A DNA stretch of 64,000 nt from an uncultured Oxalobacter sp. (GTDB lineage Bacteria; Pseudomonadota; Gammaproteobacteria; Burkholderiales; Burkholderiaceae_D): NCBI GenBank assembly GCA_934270705.1, contig CAKQQG010000004.1:1-64000 (forward strand), read 5' to 3'. Positions 40,565 through 50,351 of this stretch are shown in pieces. Made by a program: the position numbers and the translations under genes. The first letter of the stretch is position 1. Each line of letters begins with the position of its first letter. The notes under the pieces were generated by a model. The model had not been told where the DNA came from, ran no database searches, and worked only from the letters and a program-made list of their open reading frames with translations.

Positions 40565-42094
40565 ATGACCGATTATCTGAAAAAAATCCTTACGGCACGT
40601 GTTTACGATGTCGCCATCGAATCCCCGCTCGAACAGGCAGCCAATCTCTCCAGACGTACCGGCAACCATATCCTGCTCAAGCGCGAGGACATGCAAAGCG
40701 TATTCAGTTTCAAACTGCGTGGCGCATATAACAAAATGGCAAATCTTTCTGCCGACCAACTGAAAAAAGGCGTGATCTGCGCTTCTGCAGGCAACCATGC
40801 CCAAGGCGTCGCACTGGCCGCCAGACGACTTGACTGCCGGGCCGTCATCGCCATGCCGACCACCACCCCGCCCGTCAAGATAGAGGCCGTCCGCGCACAT
40901 GGCGGCGACAATGTCGAAGTCGTACTGTATGGCGATTCGTTCTCCGATACCTGCGACCACGCCAAGAAACTGGAAAAAGAACGACATCTGACCTTCATCC
41001 ATCCGTTCGACGATCCCGATGTCATTGCAGGACAGGGCACGATCGGCATGGAAATTCTCCGTCAGCATTCCGGACCGATCCATGCCATCTTCGTACCTGT
41101 CGGCGGCGGAGGCCTGATCGCCGGCATTGCCGCCTATGTCAAACAAATCCGTCCGGAAATCCGCATAATCGGTGTCGAAACCGCCGACTCCTGCGCCATG
41201 AAACAAAGCCTTGATGCAGGCCGACGCATCAATTTGCAAGATGTCGGCCTGTTTTCCGATGGTACAGCAGTCAAACTGGTCGGCGAAGAAACCTTCAGAA
41301 TATCCCGCGAATATGTGGATGATATCGTTCTGGTCGATACCGACGATGTCTGCGCCGCCATCAAAGACGTTTTCCTGGACACACGCAGCATTCTGGAACC
41401 GGCCGGCGCACTGGCTGTCGCCGGTATCAAGGCTTATATCGGAAAACTTGAAGAAGCAGGAACGCCGCTGACCGGACAGACACTTGTCGCCGTCACATCC
41501 GGCGCCAACATGAATTTCGACCGCCTGCGTTTCGTGGCCGAACGCGCCGATGTCGGTGAAGATCGTGAAGCGGTACTTGCCGTCACCATTCCTGAAAAAC
41601 GGGGCAGTTTCCGCCGTTTCTGCGAACTGATCGGTCCGCGGCATATCACTGAATTCAACTATCGCATCAGCGACGACAAGGATGCCCACGTGTTCGTAGG
41701 TGTGGAAGTCGAAAACAACAGGGAAAAAAGCGACATTATCGCAACATTCGAAAAAAACGGCTACCATACCATCGATCTGAGCGACGACGAACTGGGCAAA
41801 TTGCACATCCGGTACATGGTCGGCGGCAAGAGTCCGTTTGCCGAAAATGAACTGTTGTACCGTTTCGAATTCCCGGAACGGCCCGGCGCCTTGATGCGTT
41901 TTCTCTCCTCCATGGCGCCCGACTGGAACATCAGTCTGTTCCACTACCGCAACCACGGCGCGGACTACGGACGTGTACTGGTCGGTCTGCAAGTTCCCAA
42001 ACAGGATATGAAAGCATTCGATCAGTTCCTGTCCTCTGTCGGTTATCCTTACTGGAACGAAAGCGACAATCCGGTTTACCGGTTGTTCCTCTGA
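40565..42094 (+). CDS. ilvA: Threonine ammonia-lyase, biosynthetic
   Basis: A 509-residue PLP enzyme that makes 2-oxobutanoate from threonine for isoleucine. The PLP lysine is Lys50 in FSFKLRGAYNKM. SAGNHAQGVALAA and VPVGGGGLIAGIAAYVK are the cofactor phosphate and glycine loops. Two regulatory ACT-like domains follow (from about 325 and 420; each with the FPERPGA/PEKRGSF-type start), so feedback control by isoleucine is expected. ATG 40565 is chosen over an upstream TTG. A TATAAT (40524-40529) lies 35 bases before it with no clear -35. Confidence 0.96.
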   Translation: MTDYLKKILTARVYDVAIESPLEQAANLSRRTGNHILLKREDMQSVFSFKLRGAYNKMANLSADQLKKGVICASAGNHAQGVALAARRLDCRAVIAMPTTTPPVKIEAVRAHGGDNVEVVLYGDSFSDTCDHAKKLEKERHLTFIHPFDDPDVIAGQGTIGMEILRQHSGPIHAIFVPVGGGGLIAGIAAYVKQIRPEIRIIGVETADSCAMKQSLDAGRRINLQDVGLFSDGTAVKLVGEETFRISREYVDDIVLVDTDDVCAAIKDVFLDTRSILEPAGALAVAGIKAYIGKLEEAGTPLTGQTLVAVTSGANMNFDRLRFVAERADVGEDREAVLAVTIPEKRGSFRRFCELIGPRHITEFNYRISDDKDAHVFVGVEVENNREKSDIIATFEKNGYHTIDLSDDELGKLHIRYMVGGKSPFAENELLYRFEFPERPGALMRFLSSMAPDWNISLFHYRNHGADYGRVLVGLQVPKQDMKAFDQFLSSVGYPYWNESDNPVYRLFL

Positions 42095-42121
42095 TTTCAA
42101 CGAACTTCCCACTCACTGGTT

Positions 42122-42955
42122 ATGACAGACAGCATAAACGCATCGCCGCTTGGCAAATCGACCGTGTATCCGACCGAGTACGACCCGTCCCTGCTCTATC
42201 CGATCGAGCGCAAGCCCATGCGTGAGAAACTGGGCATCACGGGATCGCTGCCGTTCTTCGGGCTCGACTTCTGGAATGCCTATGAACTTTCATGGCTCAA
42301 TCTGCGTGGAAAACCGCAAGTCGCCCTCATGAATTTCAATGTTTCCGCCGACTCGCCCAACATCGTCGAATCCAAGTCACTCAAACTTTATCTCAATTCA
42401 TTCTCGCAAACTCGCATGGATGAAACCGCAGATCTGATTCACATCCTGCGCAATGACCTGAGCGATGCTTTCGGCTCTCCGGTTCAGGTCTCGCTCAGAC
42501 AACAAAGCGAATTCGCATCCGTCAAATTCCAGGAACTCGATGGTTTGCTCCTTGATCGTCTGGATATCGCCGCCAGTATCTATAAACCGGATCCATCGTT
42601 CTTAAAGAGCAACCAAGAAGAATACCCGGTCGAGGAAACGCTGGTATCGAATCTTCTGAAAACGAACTGCCCGGTCACCGGCCAACCGGACTGGGCCAGC
42701 CTGCAAATCCACTACGTCGGTCCCCAGATCGATCAGGAGGGGCTGCTCAAATACATCATCAGCCTGAGAACCGCACAGGAATTCCATGAGCAGTGTGTCG
42801 AACGGATTTTTCTGGACATACTCGGAAGATGCAAACCGCAAAGCCTGACGGTTTATGCCCGCTACACGCGTCGTGGCGGCATCGACATCAATCCCTGGCG
42901 CAGCAATTTCACGTCAGGCAAACGTCCGCAACTCCTGCGAACTGCACGACAATAA
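42122..42955 (+). CDS. queF: NADPH-dependent preQ1 reductase QueF
   Basis: A 277-residue nitrile oxidoreductase converting preQ0 to preQ1 in queuosine synthesis, of the long two-domain class found in E. coli. The substrate motif is [12 protein letters not shown] in the N-terminal half. The catalytic Cys is in [16 protein letters not shown], with the downstream Glu in [10 protein letters not shown]. It begins 27 bases after ilvA, possibly sharing its promoter. No preQ1 riboswitch-like structure fits in that gap. Confidence 0.96.
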   Translation: MTDSINASPLGKSTVYPTEYDPSLLYPIERKPMREKLGITGSLPFFGLDFWNAYELSWLNLRGKPQVALMNFNVSADSPNIVESKSLKLYLNSFSQTRMDETADLIHILRNDLSDAFGSPVQVSLRQQSEFASVKFQELDGLLLDRLDIAASIYKPDPSFLKSNQEEYPVEETLVSNLLKTNCPVTGQPDWASLQIHYVGPQIDQEGLLKYIISLRTAQEFHEQCVERIFLDILGRCKPQSLTVYARYTRRGGIDINPWRSNFTSGKRPQLLRTARQ

Positions 42956-43047
42956 GGATCACCAAACGTGATGTGTCGTCGTCTGCATACCGGAACCGGC
43001 ACATCCCGATTTATAATGCACCCATCTCAATACCGGATAGATTCATC

Positions 43048-43524
43048 ATGTCCTCAAACCTTTCCAGAATTTTACCTCTCGAAAACATCGTTCTGGATCT
43101 TGAAGCATCCAGCAAACAGCAAGTATTCGAGCAGGCCGGGCTGATTTTCGAAAACAACGGCGGTCTGTCAGGCGCCATCGTCACAGCCAATCTCTTGGCA
43201 AGGGAAAGTATGGGTTCCACAGGTCTTGGCTACGGCGTCGCAGTCCCGCATGGCCGCATCGACGGCCTGAAAACGCCTGACGCCGCGTTTGTCAGACTAT
43301 CATCGCCCATTGCCTTCGATGCACCGGACGGCAAGCCGGTCAATCTTCTGTTTTTCCTGCTGATACCGCAAAACGTCACACAACAACATCTGGAAATTCT
43401 CTCGGAAATCGCGGCCATGTTCTCCGACAGCCAGTGCCGCCTTGCGCTGGCAACCGAAACGGACAAGGATCGAATCTATCGTATCATCACCAACTGGAAG
43501 CCCGGTTCGCCCCTTCCCGAATAG
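43048..43524 (+). CDS. ptsN: Nitrogen PTS EIIA component
   Basis: A 158-residue EIIA(Ntr). The phosphorylated His is in [37 protein letters not shown] and [11 protein letters not shown] complete the family pattern. It works in the PtsP-PtsO regulatory phosphorelay rather than in sugar uptake. hprK follows after 23 bases. In most Burkholderiales rpoN and hpf come directly before ptsN; here queF is upstream instead, so the cluster has been rearranged. Confidence 0.95.
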   Translation: MSSNLSRILPLENIVLDLEASSKQQVFEQAGLIFENNGGLSGAIVTANLLARESMGSTGLGYGVAVPHGRIDGLKTPDAAFVRLSSPIAFDAPDGKPVNLLFFLLIPQNVTQQHLEILSEIAAMFSDSQCRLALATETDKDRIYRIITNWKPGSPLPE

Positions 43525-43547
43525 CGCTTTGCCGAAAAACCACTGCC

Positions 43548-44489
43548 ATGTCAACCGCCAACACGCTCACCATACAGCAACTCTACGCCAGCAACCGTGA
43601 CGTCCTGAAACTGTCCTGGTTTGCAGGACTGGACGGTGGTCACCGGCAAGTTTCCAGCAACAGCGCTTCTGCCGCCGACCAAGTCGGCCATCTGAACCTG
43701 ATCCACCCCATGCGCATCCAGGTATTCGGACGCCAGGAAATCGACTATTATGCACGACTCTCACCCGAATCCCGTGCCTATCTGGTACATGAAATCGCGG
43801 ACTGCAATCCACCGGCACTGATCATCGCACGCGGCCTTGATGTTCCCGACGACATCCATTCCATATGCGATGCCAACAATATCCCCCTGTTCACCACTCC
43901 GCTTCCGGCAGCCGAAGTGATCGATTACTTGCGCGTCTATCTCTCCAAACAACTGGCCATGCGCATCATCATGCACGGTGTTTTCATGGATGTTCTGGGC
44001 GTAGGCGTCCTGATCACAGGAGACTCGGGACTGGGCAAAAGCGAACTGGGACTTGAACTGATAACACGCAACCATGGTCTGGTCGCCGATGACGCCGTCG
44101 AATTTTCCCGTATCGCGCCGAACATCATCGAGGGACGCGCTCCCAAACTGCTCCAGAACCTGCTGGAAGTTCGCGGCCTCGGTCTGCTGGATATCCGCGC
44201 CATATTCGGAGAAACGGCCGTCCGGCGAAAAATGCAGCTCAAGCTTATCGTACACCTGACTCGAAGCCGTGCCGGAGACGAAGACATCGAACGATTGCCG
44301 ATCCACTCGCCGACACAGGAAATACTAGGCTTGCCTATCCGGAAAACCGTCATTCCGGTGGCTGCCGGCCGAAATATCGCCGTTCTGCTGGAAGCGGCTG
44401 TCCGAAATACCATCATGCAATTACGCGGATTCAATACCATGGAAGAATTCATGGAACGCCAGCGCAAAGCCATGACCGGTGACAAATGA
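43548..44489 (+). CDS. hprK: HPr kinase/phosphorylase
   Basis: A 313-residue bifunctional enzyme phosphorylating and dephosphorylating a serine of HPr. Walker A is GDSGLGKS (residues 158-165), followed by [21 protein letters not shown] and the HprK signature block [20 protein letters not shown]. Proteobacterial copies lie beside ptsN and often control envelope or carbon functions rather than catabolite repression. A 96-base gap with no clear promoter separates it from rapZ. Confidence 0.96.
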   Translation: MSTANTLTIQQLYASNRDVLKLSWFAGLDGGHRQVSSNSASAADQVGHLNLIHPMRIQVFGRQEIDYYARLSPESRAYLVHEIADCNPPALIIARGLDVPDDIHSICDANNIPLFTTPLPAAEVIDYLRVYLSKQLAMRIIMHGVFMDVLGVGVLITGDSGLGKSELGLELITRNHGLVADDAVEFSRIAPNIIEGRAPKLLQNLLEVRGLGLLDIRAIFGETAVRRKMQLKLIVHLTRSRAGDEDIERLPIHSPTQEILGLPIRKTVIPVAAGRNIAVLLEAAVRNTIMQLRGFNTMEEFMERQRKAMTGDK

Positions 44490-44585
44490 AAGCTCATCCG
44501 TGCAAATATTGAAGCAAATCACATTTTTGTCACAGGGTTATGATAATCTACGACTGTATTTTCATTATCGTTCCATTGGATTCAC

Positions 44586-45455
44586 GTGCAGATCATACTT
44601 ATCACCGGCATTTCCGGATCGGGCAAATCAGTCGCTCTCAATGCGCTTGAAGATGCAGGCTATTTTTGCGTCGATAACCTGCCGCCGGTTCTGCTTCCCA
44701 AGCTGGTGGCGACACGACTGGATGAAAACTCCGACAAACTGGCGGTTGCCGTCGATTCCAGAAGCGCCGGTTCGCTTGACGATCTGCCAAAAAGCATCCA
44801 GTCCCTGAAAGACCACGGTCATGAAGTCCGCGTGCTCTTTCTCACCTCCGACACGCAATCCCTGATCACCCGTTTCTCAGAGACGAGGCGCAGTCATCCC
44901 CTATCGCACCGTCACCACAAAAACACACCGTTATCGGATGACCGTACCCTGACGGAAGCCATCCGCGAAGAACGGGAACTGATGGCCGATATCCAGATGA
45001 TCAGCCATGTCATCGATACATCCAACTCCAGTGCAAACGAGTTGCGAAACCGCGTCAAGGAACTGGTCAACATCGGACAAGCGCCACTGACGCTGCATTT
45101 CGAATCATTCGGTTTCAAATTCGGTGTTCCGCTCGATGCCGACATCATGTTCGATGTCCGGTGCCTGCCGAACCCCTATTACGATACCCGTCTGAGGCAC
45201 CTGACCGGCAAGGATGCCGCCATCCGCACGTTCATGGAGCAACAGCCCGAAGCCGCCGAATTGCTGGACGACATCCGGAGTTTCATCGAAAAATGGCTGC
45301 CTTCGTTCCGTCGTGACAACCGCAGTTACCTGACCATTGCCCTGGGATGTACCGGCGGACAACATCGCTCGGTTTATATGGTCGAACGACTGGCCGATCA
45401 TTTCCGGAAATCCGAGCAGGTCGTCACCCGTCACCGCGAGCTGAAAACCTCGTAA
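44586..45455 (+). CDS. rapZ: RapZ, RNase adapter / NTP-binding protein
   Basis: 289 residues. P-loop GISGSGKS (8-15) followed by VALNALEDAGYFCVDNLPP, then TRRSHPLS, and the C-terminal GCTGGQHRSVYMVERLA, which binds sugar or nucleotide ligand in RapZ. E. coli RapZ directs RNase E to the GlmZ sRNA to tune GlmS; the partner here is unknown. The start is GTG at 44586. The stop directly abuts that of the convergent mutY. Confidence 0.95.
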   Translation: MQIILITGISGSGKSVALNALEDAGYFCVDNLPPVLLPKLVATRLDENSDKLAVAVDSRSAGSLDDLPKSIQSLKDHGHEVRVLFLTSDTQSLITRFSETRRSHPLSHRHHKNTPLSDDRTLTEAIREERELMADIQMISHVIDTSNSSANELRNRVKELVNIGQAPLTLHFESFGFKFGVPLDADIMFDVRCLPNPYYDTRLRHLTGKDAAIRTFMEQQPEAAELLDDIRSFIEKWLPSFRRDNRSYLTIALGCTGGQHRSVYMVERLADHFRKSEQVVTRHRELKTS

Positions 45456-46604
45456 TCAGTCCGTAAACGCCAATCCAGCCTGACGGTTTGCGTTATCCAG
45501 CAATTTCCTGACCGCAGCTGGCAGCGCCACTGTCTGTATCGTGGCGGCATCCTGCCAGATCCCGGTATCGTTCTGCACAGCCGTTTCCGCCATGACCAGT
45601 TTCACGACACAAGGTGTGATATGCAAACGGAAATGTGTAAAAACATGCACGAACGGAGAAAGAAACGTCATCGACTCCATCTCACCCCATCGTGCGACTT
45701 TCTGCCTCACACGACTTGCGGTCCCTTCATCCCCAGCAACGCCGCCATCCGGATCCATGGTGATTTCCGGCAATGAATACAGGCCGCCCCAAATTCCGGA
45801 TGCCGGCCTTTTTTCCAGCAAAATCCGGTCATCCGCATATACCAGCAACATCACGACATGCCTGATCGGCATTGTTTTTTTCGCCTTTTTCACGGGTAAC
45901 TCATCTATCCTGTCTTCCGCAAAAGCGATACAAGTACCGGAAAAAGGGCAATGCGCACAATCCGGGCGTCCCCGTGTACATACCGTCGCGCCCAGATCCA
46001 TCAGACCTTGCGTATAACTTTCGATATCCGAATCCGGCAGCAAATCGACTGCCATTTGCCAGAAACGTTTCTTTCCTTGCGCTTCCGACACCGGATCGTC
46101 CACACCGAAAACCCGTGAAAACACCCTGACGACATTGCCGTCCAGAATGGCCGCCCTGACGCCTGACGAAAAAACCGCAATCGCGGCAGCCGTCGATCGG
46201 CCTATACCTGGCAAGCGCTCCAGCAAAGCGGGATCGGATGGAAAAACTCCCTGATACTCGTCGACTACCATCTTTGCGCATTTATGCAGATTGCGTGCAC
46301 GCGAATAATATCCGAGGCCACTCCAGCACTGCATGACCGCATCCAGCGGCGCGTTCGCCAAAGCAAACACATCCGGAAACAGCCCCAGAAAGCGCTCGTA
46401 ATAAGGAATGACCGTAGCGACCTGCGTTTGCTGCAACATGATTTCCGAAAGCCATATCCGGTAAGCATCCCGCGTATGCTGCCAGGGCAACGTATGGCGT
46501 CCATGGCGCTTTTGCCATGCGACAAGCCTTGCCGCAAACGACCTGTCCAGTTTGCCGGCCTGTTTTTCCGATGCATCCATCAATCCCGCCATACCCTGTC
46601 GCAT
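45456..46604 (-). CDS. mutY: A/G-specific adenine DNA glycosylase MutY
   Basis: A 382-residue glycosylase removing adenine opposite 8-oxoguanine. The catalytic Glu is in SEIMLQQTQVATVIPYY, the helix-hairpin-helix is LPGIGRSTAAAI, the catalytic Asp is in AAILDGNVVRV and the 4Fe-4S cysteines are in CTRGRPDCAHCPFSGTC. A C-terminal Nudix-like domain (from about 245) reads 8-oxoG. The exact start is uncertain (Met codons at 46604, 46592 and 46580). Divergent from lolB. Confidence 0.96.
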   Translation of the reverse strand: MRQGMAGLMDASEKQAGKLDRSFAARLVAWQKRHGRHTLPWQHTRDAYRIWLSEIMLQQTQVATVIPYYERFLGLFPDVFALANAPLDAVMQCWSGLGYYSRARNLHKCAKMVVDEYQGVFPSDPALLERLPGIGRSTAAAIAVFSSGVRAAILDGNVVRVFSRVFGVDDPVSEAQGKKRFWQMAVDLLPDSDIESYTQGLMDLGATVCTRGRPDCAHCPFSGTCIAFAEDRIDELPVKKAKKTMPIRHVVMLLVYADDRILLEKRPASGIWGGLYSLPEITMDPDGGVAGDEGTASRVRQKVARWGEMESMTFLSPFVHVFTHFRLHITPCVVKLVMAETAVQNDTGIWQDAATIQTVALPAAVRKLLDNANRQAGLAFTD

Positions 46605-46704
46605 GTCCCGTACAATTTACCCATTCACACATCCCGTTGGTATAGAATGCCGTCACCGGCATACCTGCCTTGCGGCATGATCGACTATCCGTCTCACGCA
46701 CAAT

Positions 46705-47349
46705 ATGAAAAAATTTTTCCTGCACTGCAAAGTCACGACCTTATCACTCTTTTTCTTGTCCGCCATGCTGACCGGATGCACAAGCATGCCGTCCATGGAA
46801 ACACTGGACTTCCTCTCGGACAAGACACCGCGCAGTTGCACCAGCAATGTCGATATCCGGGGACGTTTTTCCATCCGTTACAAGATCGACGGTCGTGAAG
46901 AATCGCTGCACGGCAATTTCGACTGGCAACAGACAACGGATTATACCGTCATTACCCTGCTCTCCCCGTTGGGCCAATCCATGGCGAAAATCGAGGTCAC
47001 TCCCCAGTTGACGACCTTCACAGCCCCAGGGAAAGCGCCAAAAAGCGCCACGAATGCGGAAGAACTGATCCGTTCCGAACTGGGATGGACGTTGCCCGTC
47101 TCAGGACTGAGAGACTGGTTGCAAGGGTGCGCCACCGACATGCAAAACCATCCGTTCATCGCAACCCCCCAATCCAGGCAAGTCATTACTCGTGAGGGAT
47201 GGCAAATCGACTATATCAGCTGGATCGACGGTCCTGTGATGCCATTGCCAAAACGCATCGATCTGATAAAGGGCGGCAACAACGCCTTTGATGTCGATAT
47301 TCACCTCAAGCTGGTCATAGACGAATGGCAATTCCCGAAATCGAAATAA
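46705..47349 (+). CDS. lolB: Outer-membrane lipoprotein insertion protein LolB
   Basis: A 214-residue lipoprotein that takes lipoproteins from LolA and inserts them in the outer membrane. The lipobox is MLTGC (Cys25). The LolB features are DIRGRFSIRYKIDGREESLHGNFDWQQ and LLSPLGQSMAKIEV, then GWTLPVSGLRDWLQG. It overlaps ispE by 25 bases; the lolB-ispE pair is standard in gamma- and betaproteobacteria. Confidence 0.93.
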   Translation: MKKFFLHCKVTTLSLFFLSAMLTGCTSMPSMETLDFLSDKTPRSCTSNVDIRGRFSIRYKIDGREESLHGNFDWQQTTDYTVITLLSPLGQSMAKIEVTPQLTTFTAPGKAPKSATNAEELIRSELGWTLPVSGLRDWLQGCATDMQNHPFIATPQSRQVITREGWQIDYISWIDGPVMPLPKRIDLIKGGNNAFDVDIHLKLVIDEWQFPKSK

Positions 47350-48236
47350 CCGCAAACGGCGTTCGCCACTGTCCTGCACCGGCCAAACTGAATCTTTTCC
47401 TGCATGTAACCGGTCGGCGCGACGATGGCTACCACCTGCTGGAAACAGCTTTCCAGCTGATCGGTCTGTATGACAAGCTGCATTTCACTTGCCGTGACGA
47501 CAGGCAAATCCGGCGAATCACACAAAATGGCGACATCGACGAAAACGACGACCTGACCGTTCGGGCTGCACGTTTGCTTCAGGATGCCGCATACCGCCAA
47601 AAAGGCGTGCACGTTCCCGGCGTCGATATCGAACTGGAAAAACATATCCCGGTAGGGGGCGGTCTTGGCGGCGGTTCATCCGATGCAGCCACCACACTGA
47701 TCGTGCTGAATCACTTGTGGCACTGCCACTTCAATCGGCACGAACTGATGGTGCTCGGCACACAACTGGGTGCCGACATCCCTTTTTTTCTGTTCGGAGA
47801 AAATGCCTTTGCACAAGGTATCGGCGAAAAACTGATGCCGCTGACAACGCCTTGCGGCTGGTTTGTTGTGATTAAACCACCCGTTTCCGTTCCGACGGCA
47901 ACCATCTTTCGCGCAAACGAATTGACAAGGAATACAGAACCTATCAAAATGTTTGACTTTCCCGGTTTTTGTGAAAAGACGGATCATTTCGGCAAAAACG
48001 ATCTCCAGCCTGTCGCTGTAAAGCTGTATCCGGAAATAGGCAGGGCCATGGGCGAACTGGAACGCTTCGGACAAGCCAGAATGACCGGATCGGGCGCATG
48101 CGTGTTTGCACGTTTCGCCAGCAAGACACAAGCGCAGGATGTCGCCGAAAAACTTGCCGGAACATGGGAAGTACGGATCGCAGAAGGACTGTCATATCAT
48201 CCGCTCAAATATCTTCTTGATAATAAAGGCGAATGA
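47325..48236 (+). CDS. ispE: 4-diphosphocytidyl-2-C-methyl-D-erythritol kinase
   Basis: A 303-residue GHMP kinase of the non-mevalonate isoprenoid pathway. The substrate-binding PAPAKLNLFLHVTGRRDDGYH, the ATP motif VGGGLGGGSSDAATTL and the C-terminal TGSGACVFARF are intact. The start lies inside the end of lolB. tRNA(Gln) begins 45 bases after the stop. Confidence 0.96.
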   Translation: MAIPEIEITANGVRHCPAPAKLNLFLHVTGRRDDGYHLLETAFQLIGLYDKLHFTCRDDRQIRRITQNGDIDENDDLTVRAARLLQDAAYRQKGVHVPGVDIELEKHIPVGGGLGGGSSDAATTLIVLNHLWHCHFNRHELMVLGTQLGADIPFFLFGENAFAQGIGEKLMPLTTPCGWFVVIKPPVSVPTATIFRANELTRNTEPIKMFDFPGFCEKTDHFGKNDLQPVAVKLYPEIGRAMGELERFGQARMTGSGACVFARFASKTQAQDVAEKLAGTWEVRIAEGLSYHPLKYLLDNKGE

Positions 48237-48258
48237 TAGATTTTTTCCGATGCTCGGT

Positions 48259-48264
48259 TATAAT
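48259..48264 (+). promoter_or_regulatory. Putative -10 before tRNA-Gln(UUG)
   Basis: TATAAT 17 bases before the tRNA 5' end, in the short gap after ispE. The second tRNA copy has the same hexamer in the same sort of position. No clear -35 was found. Confidence 0.4.
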
Positions 48265-48281
48265 ACGGCACGAAATACCAC

Positions 48282-48358
48282 AGGGGAATCGCCAAGCTGG
48301 TTAAGGCACAGGATTTTGATTCCTGCATGCGAAGGTTCGAATCCTTCTTCCCCTGCCA
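48282..48358 (+). tRNA. tRNA-Gln (anticodon UUG)
   Basis: A 77-nt cloverleaf with encoded CCA. The acceptor AGGGGAA pairs with TTCCCCT. The anticodon stem CAGGA/TCCTG encloses the loop TTTTGAT with TTG at 48316-48318. The T arm is GAAGG-TTCGAAT-CCTTC. The discriminator is G, the glutamine identity base. No terminator separates it from prs, so it is probably cut from a shared transcript. Confidence 0.98.
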
Positions 48359-49420
48359 TCCACTTTCCAGCGCCCGCCGCCAGGCGTATTTGCAATGAAA
48401 TATTGTCGGCAAGTGACACAACGGGATTCGTTAGACGTTATGTGACTTTTAACCCACTAACGAGATCGTCGCAGGAAATTCATGTCCGACAGCAATTTAA
48501 TGATTTTCACCGGCAATGCCAATCCGGCATTGGCCGCCAAGGTCGCCAGCAAACTCGGCATCCCTCTCGGCAAGGCTCACGTCTCCAAGTTCTCCGACGG
48601 CGAAACCACTGTCGAAATCAATGAAAATGTCCGCGGCAAGGATGTCTTCGTCATCCAGTCCACCTGTGCTCCCACCAATGATAACCTGATGGAAATCATT
48701 CTCATGGTCGATGCACTCAAGCGCGCTTCTGCCGAACGGATCACTGCCTGCATCCCCTATTTCGGCTATGCACGTCAGGATCGCCGGCCGCGTTCCACAC
48801 GTGTCGCCATCTCCGCACGTGTGATCGCCAACATCCTTGAAGGTATTGGCGTCGATCGTGTCCTTATCATGGACGTCCACGCCGACCAGATTCAGGGCTT
48901 CTTCGATATCCCTGTCGACAATATCTATGCCTCGCCCATCCTGCTCAAGGATCTCCAGAAGAAAAACTACAAGGATCTTCTTGTCGTCTCTCCCGATATC
49001 GGCGGCGTCGTCCGCGCACGCGCGCTGGCGAAACGTCTGGGATGCGACCTGTCGATCATCGACAAGCGCCGGCCACGCCCGAACGAATCCGAAGTCATGA
49101 ACATCATCGGCAATGTCGAAGGCAGGAACTGCGTCATCATGGATGATATGGTCGATACCGCCGGTACCCTGACACAGGCCGCAGAAGCGCTGAAAGAAAG
49201 AGGCGCCAAGATGGTCGTCGGCTACTGCACGCACCCGGTACTGTCCGGCCCTGCCGTCAAACGCATCACCGCATCCTCGCTGGATGAACTGGTCGTCACC
49301 GACACCATCCCGTTGTCCGATGCCGCGCGCCAGTGTTCCAAAATCAGACAACTGTCCTGCGCCGAACTGCTGGCCGAGACACTGAAACGGATCAGCACGG
49401 GCAATTCCGTCATGTCGTTG
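48282..49420 (+). repeat. tRNA-Gln-prs duplication, copy 1
   Basis: Aligns without gaps to 50275-51413 (offset 1,993 bases). There are five differences in the tRNA and two in the leader (48388-48389), then 641 identical bases (48390-49030), then about 30 differences in the last 390 bases. Confidence 0.95.
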
Positions 49421-49450
49421 TTCAATGAGGCAGATATCATCGCCGTCTGA
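48482..49450 (+). CDS. prs: Ribose-phosphate pyrophosphokinase, copy 1
   Basis: A 322-residue PRPP synthase, the source of PRPP for nucleotides, NAD, His and Trp. The ATP-site block [15 protein letters not shown], the metal-binding [11 protein letters not shown] and the PRPP loop [14 protein letters not shown] are intact, so the enzyme should be active. An AGGAAA site precedes ATG 48482. It lies 123 bases after tRNA-Gln and is followed by a terminator and rplY. The C-terminal ends differ between copies: FNEADIIAV here. Confidence 0.97.
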   Translation: MSDSNLMIFTGNANPALAAKVASKLGIPLGKAHVSKFSDGETTVEINENVRGKDVFVIQSTCAPTNDNLMEIILMVDALKRASAERITACIPYFGYARQDRRPRSTRVAISARVIANILEGIGVDRVLIMDVHADQIQGFFDIPVDNIYASPILLKDLQKKNYKDLLVVSPDIGGVVRARALAKRLGCDLSIIDKRRPRPNESEVMNIIGNVEGRNCVIMDDMVDTAGTLTQAAEALKERGAKMVVGYCTHPVLSGPAVKRITASSLDELVVTDTIPLSDAARQCSKIRQLSCAELLAETLKRISTGNSVMSLFNEADIIAV

Positions 49451-49480
49451 ACGGCAAGCGTAAAACAAAAAGTTTTTTCG

Positions 49481-49506
49481 AAGCCTCTGGTCGCGGAGGC
49501 TTTTTT
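49481..49506 (+). terminator. Terminator between prs copy 1 and rplY
   Basis: AAGCCTC and GAGGCTT stem with an eight-base loop and T6. A further short inverted repeat (GAGGTC-A-GACCTC, 49514-49526) followed by GTTTTT lies just after it. Confidence 0.75.
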
Positions 49507-49547
49507 CAACAAAGAGGTCAGACCTCGTTTTTATTGGAGTTTTTTAC

Positions 49548-50174
49548 ATGAAAGTCATTGCATACTCAAGAGCAGAGATAGGGACCGGAGCGAGCCGCCG
49601 CCTGCGTGCTGCTGGTATGGCACCTGGCATCGTCTATGGTGGCAACAGCGAACCCGTCAACATCAAGCTGGATCACAATGCGCTTTTCTATGCGCTGAAA
49701 CGTGAAGCCTTCCACTCTTCCATTCTTGATCTCGAAATCGACGGCAAGGCCGAAAAGGTACTGTTGCGTGATTTTCAGATCCATGCATACAAACCGGTCG
49801 TTCTGCATGTCGACTTCCAGCGTGTCGATCCCAACCAGAAGATCACGGTCAAGGTACCGCTGCACTTCATCAATGAAGAAACTTCACCTGCTGCCAAGAC
49901 CGGCGTCATTCACCATGCTACTACGGAACTGGAAATCTCCTGTCTGCCGGCCAACCTGCCGTCCTTCATCGAAGTCGATCTGGGCAATCTGGACGTCGGC
50001 CAATCCATTCATCTTGCCAGCCTGAAACTGCCGGAAGGCGTTTCCGCTACCTCGCACGACGAATCCCTGCCGATCGTAACGGCCACAGTCGCCAACGTTG
50101 CTGAACCGTCAGAAGAAAGTGCCGATGAAACCACTGATGCAGCACCAGCTGCAGAAGGCGAAGCAAAAGCATAA
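49548..50174 (+). CDS. rplY: Ribosomal protein bL25 (CTC form)
   Basis: A 208-residue large-subunit protein that binds 5S rRNA, in its long two-domain (TL5/CTC) form. N-terminal [44 protein letters not shown] and the C-terminal beta domain are followed by an acidic Ala/Glu tail. TTGGAG precedes ATG 49548. In related genomes the order is tRNA-prs-rplY-pth. Here a second tRNA-prs unit lies between rplY and pth. Confidence 0.97.
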   Translation: MKVIAYSRAEIGTGASRRLRAAGMAPGIVYGGNSEPVNIKLDHNALFYALKREAFHSSILDLEIDGKAEKVLLRDFQIHAYKPVVLHVDFQRVDPNQKITVKVPLHFINEETSPAAKTGVIHHATTELEISCLPANLPSFIEVDLGNLDVGQSIHLASLKLPEGVSATSHDESLPIVTATVANVAEPSEESADETTDAAPAAEGEAKA

Positions 50175-50190
50175 TTTGCCCGACAAAAAA

Positions 50191-50220
50191 GCCCTGTCTT
50201 ACCTGACAGGGCTTTTTTTT
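50191..50220 (+). terminator. Terminator after rplY
   Basis: GCCCTGTC and GACAGGGC with a six-base loop and T8. Because it precedes the second tRNA-Gln, that unit must have its own promoter. Confidence 0.92.
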
Positions 50221-50255
50221 ATCAAAAACCATAGCATACCGGCAATATTTTCAGT

Positions 50256-50261
50256 TATAAT
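50256..50261 (+). promoter_or_regulatory. Putative -10 before tRNA-Gln(CUG)
   Basis: TATAAT 13 bases before the second tRNA, sharing GTTATAATA with the first copy but otherwise in different sequence. The -35 is unclear. Confidence 0.4.
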
Positions 50262-50274
50262 ATTGTTTTGCAGC

Positions 50275-50351
50275 AGGGGAATCGCCAAGCTGGTTAAGGC
50301 ACCGGATTCTGATTCCGGCATTCGAGGGTTCGAATCCTTCTTCCCCTGCCA
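50275..50351 (+). tRNA. tRNA-Gln (anticodon CUG)
   Basis: A 77-nt cloverleaf, copy of the first tRNA-Gln with five substitutions. The anticodon is CTG (50309-50311). Pair 28:42 of the anticodon stem changed from A-U to C-G on both sides. One T-stem pair became G-U. Acceptor, G73 and CCA are kept, so the gene looks functional and adds a reader dedicated to CAG codons. Confidence 0.98.

Noticed and set aside
40541..42112. Long minus-strand frame opposite ilvA
   Set aside because: Composition rich in Phe, Asp and Gly typical of an antisense frame. IlvA is certain on the plus strand.
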